DNA of 8,896 nucleotides from Litoribrevibacter sp041590855 (lineage in GTDB: Bacteria > Pseudomonadota > Gammaproteobacteria > Pseudomonadales > Litoribrevibacteraceae), in the NCBI GenBank assembly GCA_041590855.1, contig JBFHTA010000161.1:1-8896 (forward strand). Reading direction: 5' to 3'. Below, one piece after another: positions 1-6,074 of this stretch. The translations under genes and the position numbers were made by a program. The notes under the pieces were generated by a model that worked only from the letters and a program-made list of their open reading frames with translations, was not told the DNA's origin and did no database searches. Positions within the stretch are counted from its first letter, which is position 1. The number at the start of each line of letters is the position of its first letter.

Positions 1-1022
1 CAGATTTGAAAGCAATTATCGCGGCGTATTGGTGTTACATCGGGCTGCCCACCAAGGACATTCCATTTACCGACATGGCCATGATGATCTATTCCTATGC
101 CGCCTTTAAACCTGCGCATATCAAAGGTGGTTCGCAGGCGATTTCAAGTGCCTTGTTGGAGTCCTTTATGGAAGCTGGGGGCGAGATTCGTTTTAACTGC
201 GGTGCTGAAAAGATTCTGACAGAGAATGATGCCATCACGGGAGTGATCGCTGAAAGTGGCGAAACCTTTAGTTGTAAATCGGTGATTTCAAATGCCAGTC
301 CGATTCATACCTTTAATGAATTACTGGATACTGATCAGCCGCCACTGCAAGCCTCACAAGACATGAAGTCCCGCCGCTTGGGCACCTCAGCGTTTGTTCT
401 CTATATAGGTCTGGATTGTTCGCCGGAAGATATAGGCGTAACAGCGGCTTCAACCTTCATTATTGATGATCGAGATGAAGAAGTGGCGCACCAGAATATG
501 CAAAGTATGACACCACCGATTCATACCATGTTGACCTGCTATAACTTTGAAGATCCAAGCTTTGCTCCGGAAGGAAAAACGGCATTGTCCTTGTTGTGTT
601 TGCAATATGGAGAACCATGGGAGTCGATTCCGCCGGAAGAGTACGCTGCAACCAAGTATCAGTTTGCGGATCATCTGATTGAGCACGCAGAACGTGTTTT
701 CCCAGGCATCCGGGATAATATCGAAGAAATTGAAGTGGGCACCCCCTTGACCATGATGCGGTATTTGAACACGCCGGGTGGGGCTATCTATGGTTTCCAG
801 CAGAACACTCAGGATGGTGCGTTATTCCGTGAACGAATGGACGCCATTGACGGCTTATATATGGCCGGTTGCTGGCATGGCATGGGCGGATTCCAGCCTA
901 CGTATATGATGGGCGAAAGTACCGGACGTGCAGCCGTTAAGAAATTAAAAAAGAAGCAAGCACTTGCGGATGCTAAAACAAAGAATTCGCATGACAACGT
1001 AACAGATATGGCGGGGGCATAA
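1..1022 (+). CDS. FAD-dependent oxidoreductase, phytoene desaturase / carotenoid isomerase-like (5' truncated by window)
   Basis: The reading frame is open at the left edge (first full codon at 3), so the N-terminal Rossmann FAD motif and true start lie outside. About 339 residues remain of a family usually near 500. Visible family marks, numbered from the TTG at 6: a G-G-S-Q-A-I substrate/FAD-domain motif (41-46), then a segment ending in V-I-S-N-A-S-P (92-98) as in CrtI-type enzymes, the conserved G-T-P-L-T region (245-249), and the C-terminal FAD-contact segment G-L-Y-M-A-G-C-W-H-G-M-G-G near 283-295, followed by a G-R-A-A helix. Members desaturate, isomerise or saturate polyenes and other lipids using bound FAD; the substrate cannot be read from this sequence. 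The last 20 residues are polar and probably disordered. The stop lies one base before the next gene, so the two are almost certainly co-transcribed. The superfamily is secure; the specific reaction is not. Confidence 0.85.
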   Translation, partial: DLKAIIAAYWCYIGLPTKDIPFTDMAMMIYSYAAFKPAHIKGGSQAISSALLESFMEAGGEIRFNCGAEKILTENDAITGVIAESGETFSCKSVISNASPIHTFNELLDTDQPPLQASQDMKSRRLGTSAFVLYIGLDCSPEDIGVTAASTFIIDDRDEEVAHQNMQSMTPPIHTMLTCYNFEDPSFAPEGKTALSLLCLQYGEPWESIPPEEYAATKYQFADHLIEHAERVFPGIRDNIEEIEVGTPLTMMRYLNTPGGAIYGFQQNTQDGALFRERMDAIDGLYMAGCWHGMGGFQPTYMMGESTGRAAVKKLKKKQALADAKTKNSHDNVTDMAGA

Positions 1023-1023
1023 G

Positions 1024-2196
1024 ATGACGAACTCAAACAATAAAATGAATGTATTACATGCCGTCGAGGGCTATCAACAAGCGTTAGAACATAAGGCGCA
1101 ATTGGAACACGAAGGCACAGATTACACAGAACAACGGGGTAAAGTTGCCAGCACCATAGCCAAGTTGCATCCGAAGCGCCTGTCATTGGAAGTCGCAGAA
1201 ATCATTGAAGATACCCCCAGCACCAAAACCTTGAGGTTGGTGTCTTTAGGTTTGCCTTTACCCCCTTTTCAGGCGGGTCAGTACATTAATCTGTTCGTTA
1301 ACATTGATGGGGTGGAAACCGCTCGACCTTATGCGATCTCGTCTGCGCCTTTGACCCGAGGTCATTATGATCTGACGGTAAAACGTGTTGCCGATGGTTT
1401 TGTCAGTCATTTTTTACTGGATGAAGTGAAGGTGGGGGATCAGTTCGAGAGTACCGGGCCGATGGGGACTTTCTACCATAACCCGGTGTTTCACGGAACG
1501 GATTTGGTGTTTTTGGCCGGTGGCTCAGGTATTGCGCCAGCGCGCAGTATGATTAAAGACATTGCTGATCGCGGGCTTAGCTATCGCTTTCATTTGATCT
1601 ACGGTTCCAGTTATGTTGATGATGTGATTTTCGATGAGGAATTAAAGGCGCTGGAACAGGCCTATGATTTCCTGAAAGTGACAAAAATTATCTCCAGACC
1701 CCCAGAGGGGTATTCCGGGAAAACGGGCCATTTAACTGCTTCGATAATTGAATCATTGGTTGGTTCGCTGGATAACAAAATGTTTTATGTTTGCGGGCCA
1801 ACCAGTTTTCATGAGTTTTGTGAAGCCCAGCTGGCGGAGCTAAATGTAAAAGCGCGTCGGGTTCGGGTGGAGTGCAACGGGCCACCGAAGCATCCGGAAA
1901 CTCTGGAAGGTTGGCCGAAAAATTTGGCTCCGGATCAAGAAGTTCAAGTGACCATCAGAGGCAAAGGCACCTTCACTGCACGAGTCGATGAACCTTTACT
2001 GAACAGCATGGAGCGAAACGGCTTTACCACAGAAAACGCTTGTCGTTCCGGGGAGTGCAGTCTTTGTCGGGTTAAGGTGACGAAAGGGCAGGTATTTAAT
2101 CCGCCAGAAGCACATTTACGAGAGTCTGATTCAAAGTACGGTTGGTGCCATTCCTGTGTAGCCTTCCCGACGGAAGACTTGGAGATCATTGTTTAG
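1024..2196 (+). CDS. Three-domain oxidoreductase: FAD / NAD(P)H / C-terminal plant-type [2Fe-2S] ferredoxin
   Basis: This 390-residue protein has the layout of flavin reductases that feed oxygenases (phenol hydroxylase reductase, Hmp- or PaaE-like). A polar N-terminal extension of about 50 residues precedes the FAD-binding barrel, marked by R-P-Y-A-I-S-S (101-107) and G-P-M-G-T-F (145-150). The NAD(P) domain shows L-A-G-G-S-G-I-A-P (164-172) and Y-V-C-G-P (255-259). The C-terminal ferredoxin domain (about 305-390) carries the full ligand set C340-x4-C345-x2-C348-x29-C378. Electrons should flow NAD(P)H to FAD to the iron-sulfur cluster to a partner protein in the cytoplasm. The start is an ATG one base after the upstream stop. 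Its G-rich ribosome site (1013-1017) lies inside the upstream gene, which implies translational coupling, so the FAD oxidoreductase or a gene before it is the obvious partner. A strong terminator follows. The partner and substrate are inferred, not shown. Confidence 0.9.
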   Translation: MTNSNNKMNVLHAVEGYQQALEHKAQLEHEGTDYTEQRGKVASTIAKLHPKRLSLEVAEIIEDTPSTKTLRLVSLGLPLPPFQAGQYINLFVNIDGVETARPYAISSAPLTRGHYDLTVKRVADGFVSHFLLDEVKVGDQFESTGPMGTFYHNPVFHGTDLVFLAGGSGIAPARSMIKDIADRGLSYRFHLIYGSSYVDDVIFDEELKALEQAYDFLKVTKIISRPPEGYSGKTGHLTASIIESLVGSLDNKMFYVCGPTSFHEFCEAQLAELNVKARRVRVECNGPPKHPETLEGWPKNLAPDQEVQVTIRGKGTFTARVDEPLLNSMERNGFTTENACRSGECSLCRVKVTKGQVFNPPEAHLRESDSKYGWCHSCVAFPTEDLEIIV

Positions 2197-2209
2197 ATGC
2201 TTCACATGG

Positions 2210-2225
2210 ATAGATGATCATCTAT
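2210..2225. repeat. Perfect 16-bp palindrome
   Basis: ATAGATGATCATCTAT equals its own reverse complement over all 16 bases. It lies 14 bases after the reductase stop and 10 bases before the A-tract of the terminator. There is no loop, so it fits a dimeric protein site better than an RNA hairpin, but no regulator can be named. Confidence 0.5.
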
Positions 2226-2235
2226 GAAAGCCTCG

Positions 2236-2263
2236 AAAAACGCCGGAAATCCCGGCGTTTTTT
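2236..2263 (+). terminator. Intrinsic terminator of the oxidoreductase pair
   Basis: A six-base GC stem, CGCCGG (2241-2246) with CCGGCG (2252-2257), has a five-base loop and is followed by six T residues (2258-2263). A matching A-tract (2236-2240) precedes the stem, so the structure could also act on minus-strand transcripts. It closes the operon that ends at 2196. Confidence 0.9.
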
Positions 2264-2342
2264 ATGACTGACTGTTCAGGAGGCTGTAATTTATTTTGTG
2301 ACTCCGTTCTGATCAACTGACGTATTTGTCATATGTTACCAT

Positions 2343-2370
2343 TTCACTCAGTGGCGGACTTCTATACAAT
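2343..2370 (+). promoter_or_regulatory. Candidate sigma-70 promoter for the FKBP gene
   Basis: TTCACT (2343-2348) and TACAAT (2365-2370) are 16 bases apart. Each matches the consensus hexamer partly, four and five of six. The start of transcription would fall near 2377, about 40 bases before the chosen ATG. It lies after the upstream terminator, so the FKBP gene needs its own promoter in this interval. The hexamers are judged by eye only. Confidence 0.35.
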
Positions 2371-2404
2371 GCTGCTTCCTGGAATTAGCTTGGTATAGGT
2401 TGTC

Positions 2405-2408
2405 GGAG
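2405..2408 (+). promoter_or_regulatory. Ribosome binding site deciding the FKBP start
   Basis: GGAG stands nine bases before the ATG at 2418. This supports 2418 over the in-frame TTG at 2400, which lies upstream of this site and has no good site of its own. Confidence 0.6.
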
Positions 2409-2417
2409 TTCCTTTCT

Positions 2418-2891
2418 ATGATGAATTTGCTTGTTATCGTAATTACTGTGTTATTGGTGTTTCTTTTCACCAAACGTTTCCAGAATTCTAAAAAGCAAGC
2501 GGAAGTGAATAAGCAGAAAGGAAAGGAGTTCATAGAGCGCCATCAAGATGAGCCGGGTGTAGAGCTGACAGAATCCGGTATGTTGTATCAAGTCTTACGG
2601 GAAGGCACAGGCGATGTTCACCCCACCCCAAGCGATAAAGTGACCGTACATTACCACGGCACCTTAATCGACGGCACCGTGTTCGACAGTTCAGTAGATC
2701 GTGGCCAAACCATCGATTTCTACCTAAATCAGGTCATTCCGGGCTGGACCGAAGGTCTTCAAAAAATGGTGGTTGGGGAAAAAGCCCGATTAAGTATTCC
2801 AAGCCATTTAGCCTATGGCGATCGCCCGGTTGGGGCTATTCCTGGTGGTTCTTTACTGATTTTCGACGTTGAATTAATTGCGATTAATTGA
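2418..2891 (+). CDS. Membrane-anchored FKBP-type peptidyl-prolyl cis-trans isomerase
   Basis: The 157-residue product starts with a hydrophobic segment (residues 3-17), then a strongly basic linker (18-36) and one C-terminal FKBP domain (about 67-157). FKBP12-like active-site positions are present: Y79, F89-D90, F101, V106-I107, W110, Y133 and F149. R95 may stand for the usual arginine near the pocket, and Q105 replaces the glutamate that precedes V-I in FKBP12. Before the domain, T-E-S-G-M-L-Y-Q-V-L (51-60) resembles the linker of FklB/FkpA-type proteins, but their long N-terminal dimerisation domain is absent. The enzyme should speed prolyl bond isomerisation during protein folding. The hydrophobic segment lacks a convincing signal-peptidase site, so it probably stays as an anchor; positive charges on its C-terminal side favour a cytoplasmic catalytic domain. 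A second ATG at 2421 is equally possible. It is monocistronic and convergent with the downstream gene. Confidence 0.9.
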   Translation: MMNLLVIVITVLLVFLFTKRFQNSKKQAEVNKQKGKEFIERHQDEPGVELTESGMLYQVLREGTGDVHPTPSDKVTVHYHGTLIDGTVFDSSVDRGQTIDFYLNQVIPGWTEGLQKMVVGEKARLSIPSHLAYGDRPVGAIPGGSLLIFDVELIAIN

Positions 2892-2911
2892 TCGCGGTCG
2901 AAGAAACCAAG

Positions 2912-3592
2912 TCATAGCAATTCAATATTCGGGCTGGCTCGTAATGCCGCTTTCGCGAGGAATTGCTTCAGGCTGGTTCCTTGTGGAACATCAATATGCC
3001 CCTCAATAATTAATGCAGCCATTCCATGAACGATGGACCAAGCCCCGATGGCTTGTGCTTTGACCATAGACTCATCTTTATAAACCCGGGCAAAGGCATT
3101 TCTCAGTAACGCATAGGGGCCTTCGGTAAACCCTTCCTGCTCGATGGACAATTTTGGTTCGAATGACTGATTAGGCGTGTCTTTGCGATTACGACGACCT
3201 TGAGAATCCACCTGACCTAACATGATTCGGTACAGTTGCGGATTATTGACAGCAAACTCCAGATAGGCAGTACCGTAGGCCAGAATCAGTTCTTCCGGTT
3301 TGGTTAAGCCTTCACTGTCCTGTTCCATAGCAACAGCCAGTGATCGAAAGCCATCCGCTGTGATTGCCTGAATCAATTCTTTCTTATTCTTGAAGTGCGA
3401 GTAAGGCGCCATATGCGACACACCCACTTCGGCAGCAATAGAACGTAAAGACAGTGCGTCTGCGCCGTCCCGCTGAAGGATGGTGCGTGCGGCGGAAATC
3501 AACGACGTTTTTAGATCACCGTGATGATAAGAATTGCCTTTGGTTTTAATGGCGTTGGTTTCGTTTGACTTGGCTTCTGAGGTATCGGACAT
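2912..3592 (-). CDS. TetR-family transcriptional regulator (WHG-type C-terminal domain likely)
   Basis: The 226-residue protein has a TetR DNA-binding domain at about 24-72. The S-Y-H-H-G-D-L-K motif (21-28) leads helix 1, and the recognition region V-S-H-M-A-P-Y-S-H-F (58-67) is followed by K-N-K-K-E-L. The Y-H-H-G-D-L opening and V-S-H-x-A-P-Y recognition helix are typical of the TetR group with the WHG C-terminal domain (Pfam TetR_C_33). The remaining helices would form the ligand and dimer domain; the ligand is unknown. The first 20 residues are polar. The start used is the only ATG before the domain, but no clear ribosome site precedes it. The gene is convergent with the FKBP gene (20-base gap) and lies 103 bases after rlmF on the same strand. 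A good -10 box in that gap suggests its own promoter. Its target could be itself or neighbours; nothing in the sequence proves which. Confidence 0.9.
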   Translation of the reverse strand: MSDTSEAKSNETNAIKTKGNSYHHGDLKTSLISAARTILQRDGADALSLRSIAAEVGVSHMAPYSHFKNKKELIQAITADGFRSLAVAMEQDSEGLTKPEELILAYGTAYLEFAVNNPQLYRIMLGQVDSQGRRNRKDTPNQSFEPKLSIEQEGFTEGPYALLRNAFARVYKDESMVKAQAIGAWSIVHGMAALIIEGHIDVPQGTSLKQFLAKAALRASPNIELL

Positions 3593-3638
3593 GTAGGGGC
3601 GTGGTTAATTCTATGGATTAAAAGATAATTGGCACGGG

Positions 3639-3668
3639 ATTATACAAAGAAACGGGCAACAACCCTAA
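3639..3668 (-). promoter_or_regulatory. Candidate tetR promoter
   Basis: On the minus strand a perfect TATAAT (3639-3644) lies about 46 bases before the tetR ATG. The -35 region, TTAGGG (3663-3668) at 18 bases, is weak and shares only the first two bases with the consensus. This suggests a weak or activator-dependent promoter, or one repressed by TetR itself. No clear operator palindrome overlaps it. Confidence 0.4.
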
Positions 3669-3695
3669 TGTGCAGAGTGATTCCGTTGGATATGA

Positions 3696-4679
3696 CTATG
3701 AGAACCAAGCCGGGTAGTCACTTTGGGATTGAAACGTCCAGGCAATAAAACGACTGACTTTACTGCCCTGAGCCATTTTGACTTCTTTAAAGTAACTGAC
3801 CTTATGTTTTTTAAGTGTTCTCTGAATAGAGGGCAGATTTTCTTTCTTAGAAACCAGGGTTGTAAACCAAAGGCATTGGTCTTTGTGGTTAGTACTTTCA
3901 GCAATCATACGCTTTATGAATTGCAATTCACCGCCATCACACCAGAGTTCATTATGTTGTCCGCCAAAGTTTAACTGTGTCTTGGACTCTTTAGGTGGAT
4001 TAATTGTTGAGGATTTTCTCAAGTTGTTCAGCTTTCGTTGAGTGCCTGCAGCGGCGTCTTTGGCGGAGGCGTGAAAAGGCGGATTACACATCGTAAAGTG
4101 GTAGTGATCCTGCTCTTTCAGGATACCTTTGAAAATGTATGTTTTGTTTATTTGTTGCGTTAGCCGGATCGATTTTTCTAATCGATTGGCCGTAATGATC
4201 GCTTTAGCAGACTCCAGCGAGGCGGCCTCAATGTCACTGCCAGTCATCTTCCAACCGTAACTCTTTGTTGCCAATAACGGGTAGATCAGGTTAGCGCCTG
4301 TGCCTATGTCCAAACCATGAATCTGTTTGCCGTTAGGAATTACGCCATTGTTTGCACTTGCCAATAAATCCGCCAAATGATGGATGTAATCGGCACGACC
4401 TGGAATCGGAGGGCATAAATAACCCGGCGGGATATCCCAGAACTCAATGTGATAGTGCTGTTTTAACAGAGCTGCGTTGAGTGCTTTAACCGCCTGATCA
4501 CTGGAGAAATCTATGGTTAGCTCACCACGAGGGTTGTGTTTTAAAAAAGGCGTCAGTGATGGGTAGCTCTTGGATAAAGCGTTCAGATCGTATCGGCCTG
4601 AGTGAGGGTTTCTGGGGTGGATGCCGGGTGTTTTAGCACGAGCCGGTTTGTTTGATGGATGATGTTTGTTTTGAGCCAC
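3696..4679 (-). CDS. rlmF: 23S rRNA (adenine(1618)-N6)-methyltransferase RlmF
   Basis: RlmF (YbiN) uses S-adenosylmethionine to methylate N6 of A1618 in 23S rRNA during large-subunit assembly. The 327-residue product matches the known enzyme along its length: the H-P-R-N-x-H-x-x-R-Y-D opening (21-31), C-P-P-I-P-G-R-A-D-Y-I-H-H-L (89-102), SAM-binding motif I L-D-I-G-T-G-A-N (123-130), and the adenine-N6 catalytic motif N-P-P-F-H (199-203). The C-terminal parts N-F-G-G-Q-x-x-E-L-W-C and S-R-F-I-A-W-T-F are also typical. The start is GTG at 4679, because an in-frame TAG lies four codons upstream and there is no internal ATG before the conserved region. The N-terminus is about 12 residues longer than in E. 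coli and is basic. No strong ribosome site precedes the GTG. It is divergent from the solute-binding protein gene. Confidence 0.95.
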   Translation of the reverse strand: MAQNKHHPSNKPARAKTPGIHPRNPHSGRYDLNALSKSYPSLTPFLKHNPRGELTIDFSSDQAVKALNAALLKQHYHIEFWDIPPGYLCPPIPGRADYIHHLADLLASANNGVIPNGKQIHGLDIGTGANLIYPLLATKSYGWKMTGSDIEAASLESAKAIITANRLEKSIRLTQQINKTYIFKGILKEQDHYHFTMCNPPFHASAKDAAAGTQRKLNNLRKSSTINPPKESKTQLNFGGQHNELWCDGGELQFIKRMIAESTNHKDQCLWFTTLVSKKENLPSIQRTLKKHKVSYFKEVKMAQGSKVSRFIAWTFQSQSDYPAWFS

Positions 4680-4699
4680 GGGCAGAGTCTATTCATTAA

Positions 4700-4739
4700 C
4701 ATGAAGGTGTGAATCATACGCGAAAAATGCACCTTCGTG
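4700..4739. repeat. Inverted repeat in the divergent rlmF / solute-binding-protein region
   Basis: CATGAAGGTG (4700-4709) and CACCTTCGTG (4730-4739) are inverted copies with one mismatch, separated by 20 bases. The spacer contains, on the minus strand, TATGAT (4713-4718), a possible rlmF -10 box 34 bases before its GTG. A regulator site for rlmF or for both genes is possible; this is inference. Confidence 0.45.
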
Positions 4740-4758
4740 GAGTTTACGACAGACTGTA

Positions 4759-4786
4759 TTGTGTAGATGGCAAGAGCTCCTATGCT
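4759..4786 (+). promoter_or_regulatory. Weak candidate promoter for the solute-binding protein gene
   Basis: TTGTGT (4759-4764) and TATGCT (4781-4786) are 16 bases apart, with the likely transcript start near 4793. Matches to the consensus are modest (three and four of six). It is listed because transcription must start in this 140-base divergent gap. Confidence 0.25.
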
Positions 4787-4809
4787 ATGAGATATATGGT
4801 TGTGGATAT

Positions 4810-4816
4810 GGAGGAG
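4810..4816 (+). promoter_or_regulatory. Ribosome binding site deciding the solute-binding protein start
   Basis: GGAGGAG ends three bases before the ATG at 4820, with the GGAGG core five bases away. It fixes that ATG as the start; the in-frame GTG and ATG codons between 4709 and 4808 would put polar residues ahead of the export signal. Confidence 0.8.
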
Positions 4817-4819
4817 ACT

Positions 4820-5599
4820 ATGTCATTACGCTTCTTAATCTCACTGGTTGCATATCCTGTTTTATGGCTGGTTCTAGCGGGTTGTGCGCACGCTGATCTA
4901 CGTTTTTTTTCTGAAAATTACCCGCCTTATAATTTTGAAGAGCATCATAAAGTAAAAGGCATCGCCGCTGATCTATTACGGGAAATGCATCTTATCTTGG
5001 CTCTGCCCGAGCCTGAAATTCAGGTAGAGCCCTGGGCTCGATCCTTCTACAACGCCCAGTATATTAATAATGCCGTGGTATTTTCCACGACGCGTACACT
5101 CGAGCGGGAGCATTTATTTAAGTGGGTCGGCCCGATAATTGATAATCAGATAGTGTTTCTAGCTCGAAAAGACCGCCGGATCGAGGTGCCGGATAAGTAC
5201 AGTCTTAGGCATTTTACGATTGCTGCGGTGCGTTTAGATATTGGCGAAGAGGTTCTGAATCGCTTTGGTGTGCTTGATGAGCAAAAAGCAATTGTTAGTT
5301 TTCCTGAGCAGGCTGCACGTATGCTGGCTTTGAATCGGGTGGATTTATGGGTTTATAGTTTACCGCCCGCACGCTATATCCAAACCATCTATGGGCTAGA
5401 TACCGAGGCATTTGAAGTGGTGTTTAATTACGGCAGCGTGGGTAAGCTTTACTATGCGTTTAATCCAGCGATCCCAGACGAGTTAATTCAACGCTATCAA
5501 ACGGCATTGCAACAGACGATGACAGAAATAGGGGCGGATGGCTTAACTACTTATCAACGAATCCTGAAGCGTTATGGCTCTGAGTTAACCACAGATTGA
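4820..5599 (+). CDS. Orphan periplasmic solute-binding protein, family 3 (amino-acid-type)
   Basis: From the ATG at 4820 the product is 259 residues. An export signal covers residues 1-25: R4, then a hydrophobic core, then L19-A20-G21-C22-A23-H24-A25. The mature part has the family-3 pattern (SBP_bac_3): S-E-N-Y-P-P-Y-N-F (31-39), a K-G-I-A-A-D-L-L segment, P-W-A-R-S, a T-T-R-T-x-E-R-E-x-L-F-K-W stretch and a C-terminal helix ending K-R-Y-G. Classical members bind polar amino acids for ABC importers. Many short gammaproteobacterial relatives stand alone, as here, with no permease or ATPase gene in the window, so it may serve a distant transporter or act as a sensor. The ligand cannot be told. 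The export signal has both a lipobox (L-A-G-C) and a signal peptidase I site (A-H-A), so the mature form is uncertain. An in-frame extension back to the GTG at 4709 is open but unlikely. The gene is convergent with gloA, 40 bases away. Confidence 0.85.
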   Translation: MSLRFLISLVAYPVLWLVLAGCAHADLRFFSENYPPYNFEEHHKVKGIAADLLREMHLILALPEPEIQVEPWARSFYNAQYINNAVVFSTTRTLEREHLFKWVGPIIDNQIVFLARKDRRIEVPDKYSLRHFTIAAVRLDIGEEVLNRFGVLDEQKAIVSFPEQAARMLALNRVDLWVYSLPPARYIQTIYGLDTEAFEVVFNYGSVGKLYYAFNPAIPDELIQRYQTALQQTMTEIGADGLTTYQRILKRYGSELTTD

Positions 5600-5639
5600 G
5601 TCGGTATCGTTTATAAGTAGCTGGCCGCCTTTCAATGGA

Positions 5640-6029
5640 TCAATTGTCTTTTTTATTGATCAGCTCAATGCTGTAGCCGTCCGGGTCTTTCACAAACGCA
5701 ATGACGGTAGTGCCACCTTTGACCGGGCCTGGTTCGCGGGTAATCTGACCGCCTTTTGCTTTAATGGCATCACAGGTAGCGTAGATGTCGTCGGTTTCGA
5801 TGGCGATGTGCCCAAACGCACCGCCATGCTCGTACTCAGAGACACCCCAGTTATAGGTTAGCTCTATCACCGCTCCGTCTTTTTCATCGCCGTAGCCGAC
5901 AAAAGCCAAGGTGTACTTGTATTGTTCGTTGTCTGAGCGACGAATCAGCTTCATACCCAGCACTTGGGTGTAAAACTCAATAGAACGATCCAGATCGCCG
6001 ACGCGTAACATGGTATGAAGGATTCGCAT
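5640..6029 (-). CDS. gloA: Lactoylglutathione lyase (glyoxalase I)
   Basis: GloA converts the hemithioacetal of methylglyoxal and glutathione to S-lactoylglutathione, the first step of cytosolic methylglyoxal detoxification. The 129-residue product is the usual length of the short bacterial, Ni2+-dependent type. All four metal ligands fall at the E. coli positions: H5, E56, H74 and E122. Two glyoxalase folds are visible: the N-terminal L-R-V-G-D-L-D-R-S-I-E-F-Y module (8-20) and the C-terminal G-H-I-A-I ... K-D-P-D-G-Y-x-I-E-L module (73-123). The long-type insertion found in Zn2+ enzymes is absent. It lies 45 bases after nth on the same strand. The gap holds a -10-like TATAGT (6067-6072, minus strand) without a recognisable -35, so read-through from rnf-nth, a separate promoter, or both are possible. 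Its 3' end contains a small inverted repeat (5638-5661) not strong enough to call a terminator. Confidence 0.97.
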   Translation of the reverse strand: MRILHTMLRVGDLDRSIEFYTQVLGMKLIRRSDNEQYKYTLAFVGYGDEKDGAVIELTYNWGVSEYEHGGAFGHIAIETDDIYATCDAIKAKGGQITREPGPVKGGTTVIAFVKDPDGYSIELINKKDN

Positions 6030-6074
6030 GTTGTGTTCTCACTTTGATGCTGATGGCTGACTATATACTATACC

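Noticed and set aside
809..1186. Long open frame on the minus strand across the end of the FAD oxidoreductase gene
   Set aside because: It is antisense to two clear genes, has no recognisable domain or ribosome site, and is best explained as a shadow frame.
2400..2417. TTG start of the FKBP gene at 2400
   Set aside because: The GGAG ribosome site lies downstream of this TTG and serves the ATG at 2418; the ATG also begins directly at the hydrophobic anchor.
2880..2895. Hairpin GCGAT/ATCGC between the convergent FKBP and tetR genes as a terminator
   Set aside because: The stem is only five base pairs and neither strand has a T-run after it.
4696..4701. ATG codons just upstream of rlmF on the minus strand as alternative starts
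   Set aside because: They are out of frame with the methyltransferase, and the rlmF frame itself has a TAG four codons before the GTG.
4709..4819. 37-codon N-terminal extension of the solute-binding protein from a GTG at 4709
   Set aside because: It would bury the export signal behind a polar stretch, while the ATG at 4820 has a strong GGAGGAG ribosome site directly before a normal signal peptide.
5638..5661. Inverted repeat GATCAAT/ATTGATC at the gloA 3' end as a terminator
   Set aside because: It is AT-rich with a 10-base loop, it overlaps the coding end of gloA, and no T-run follows the stem on either strand.
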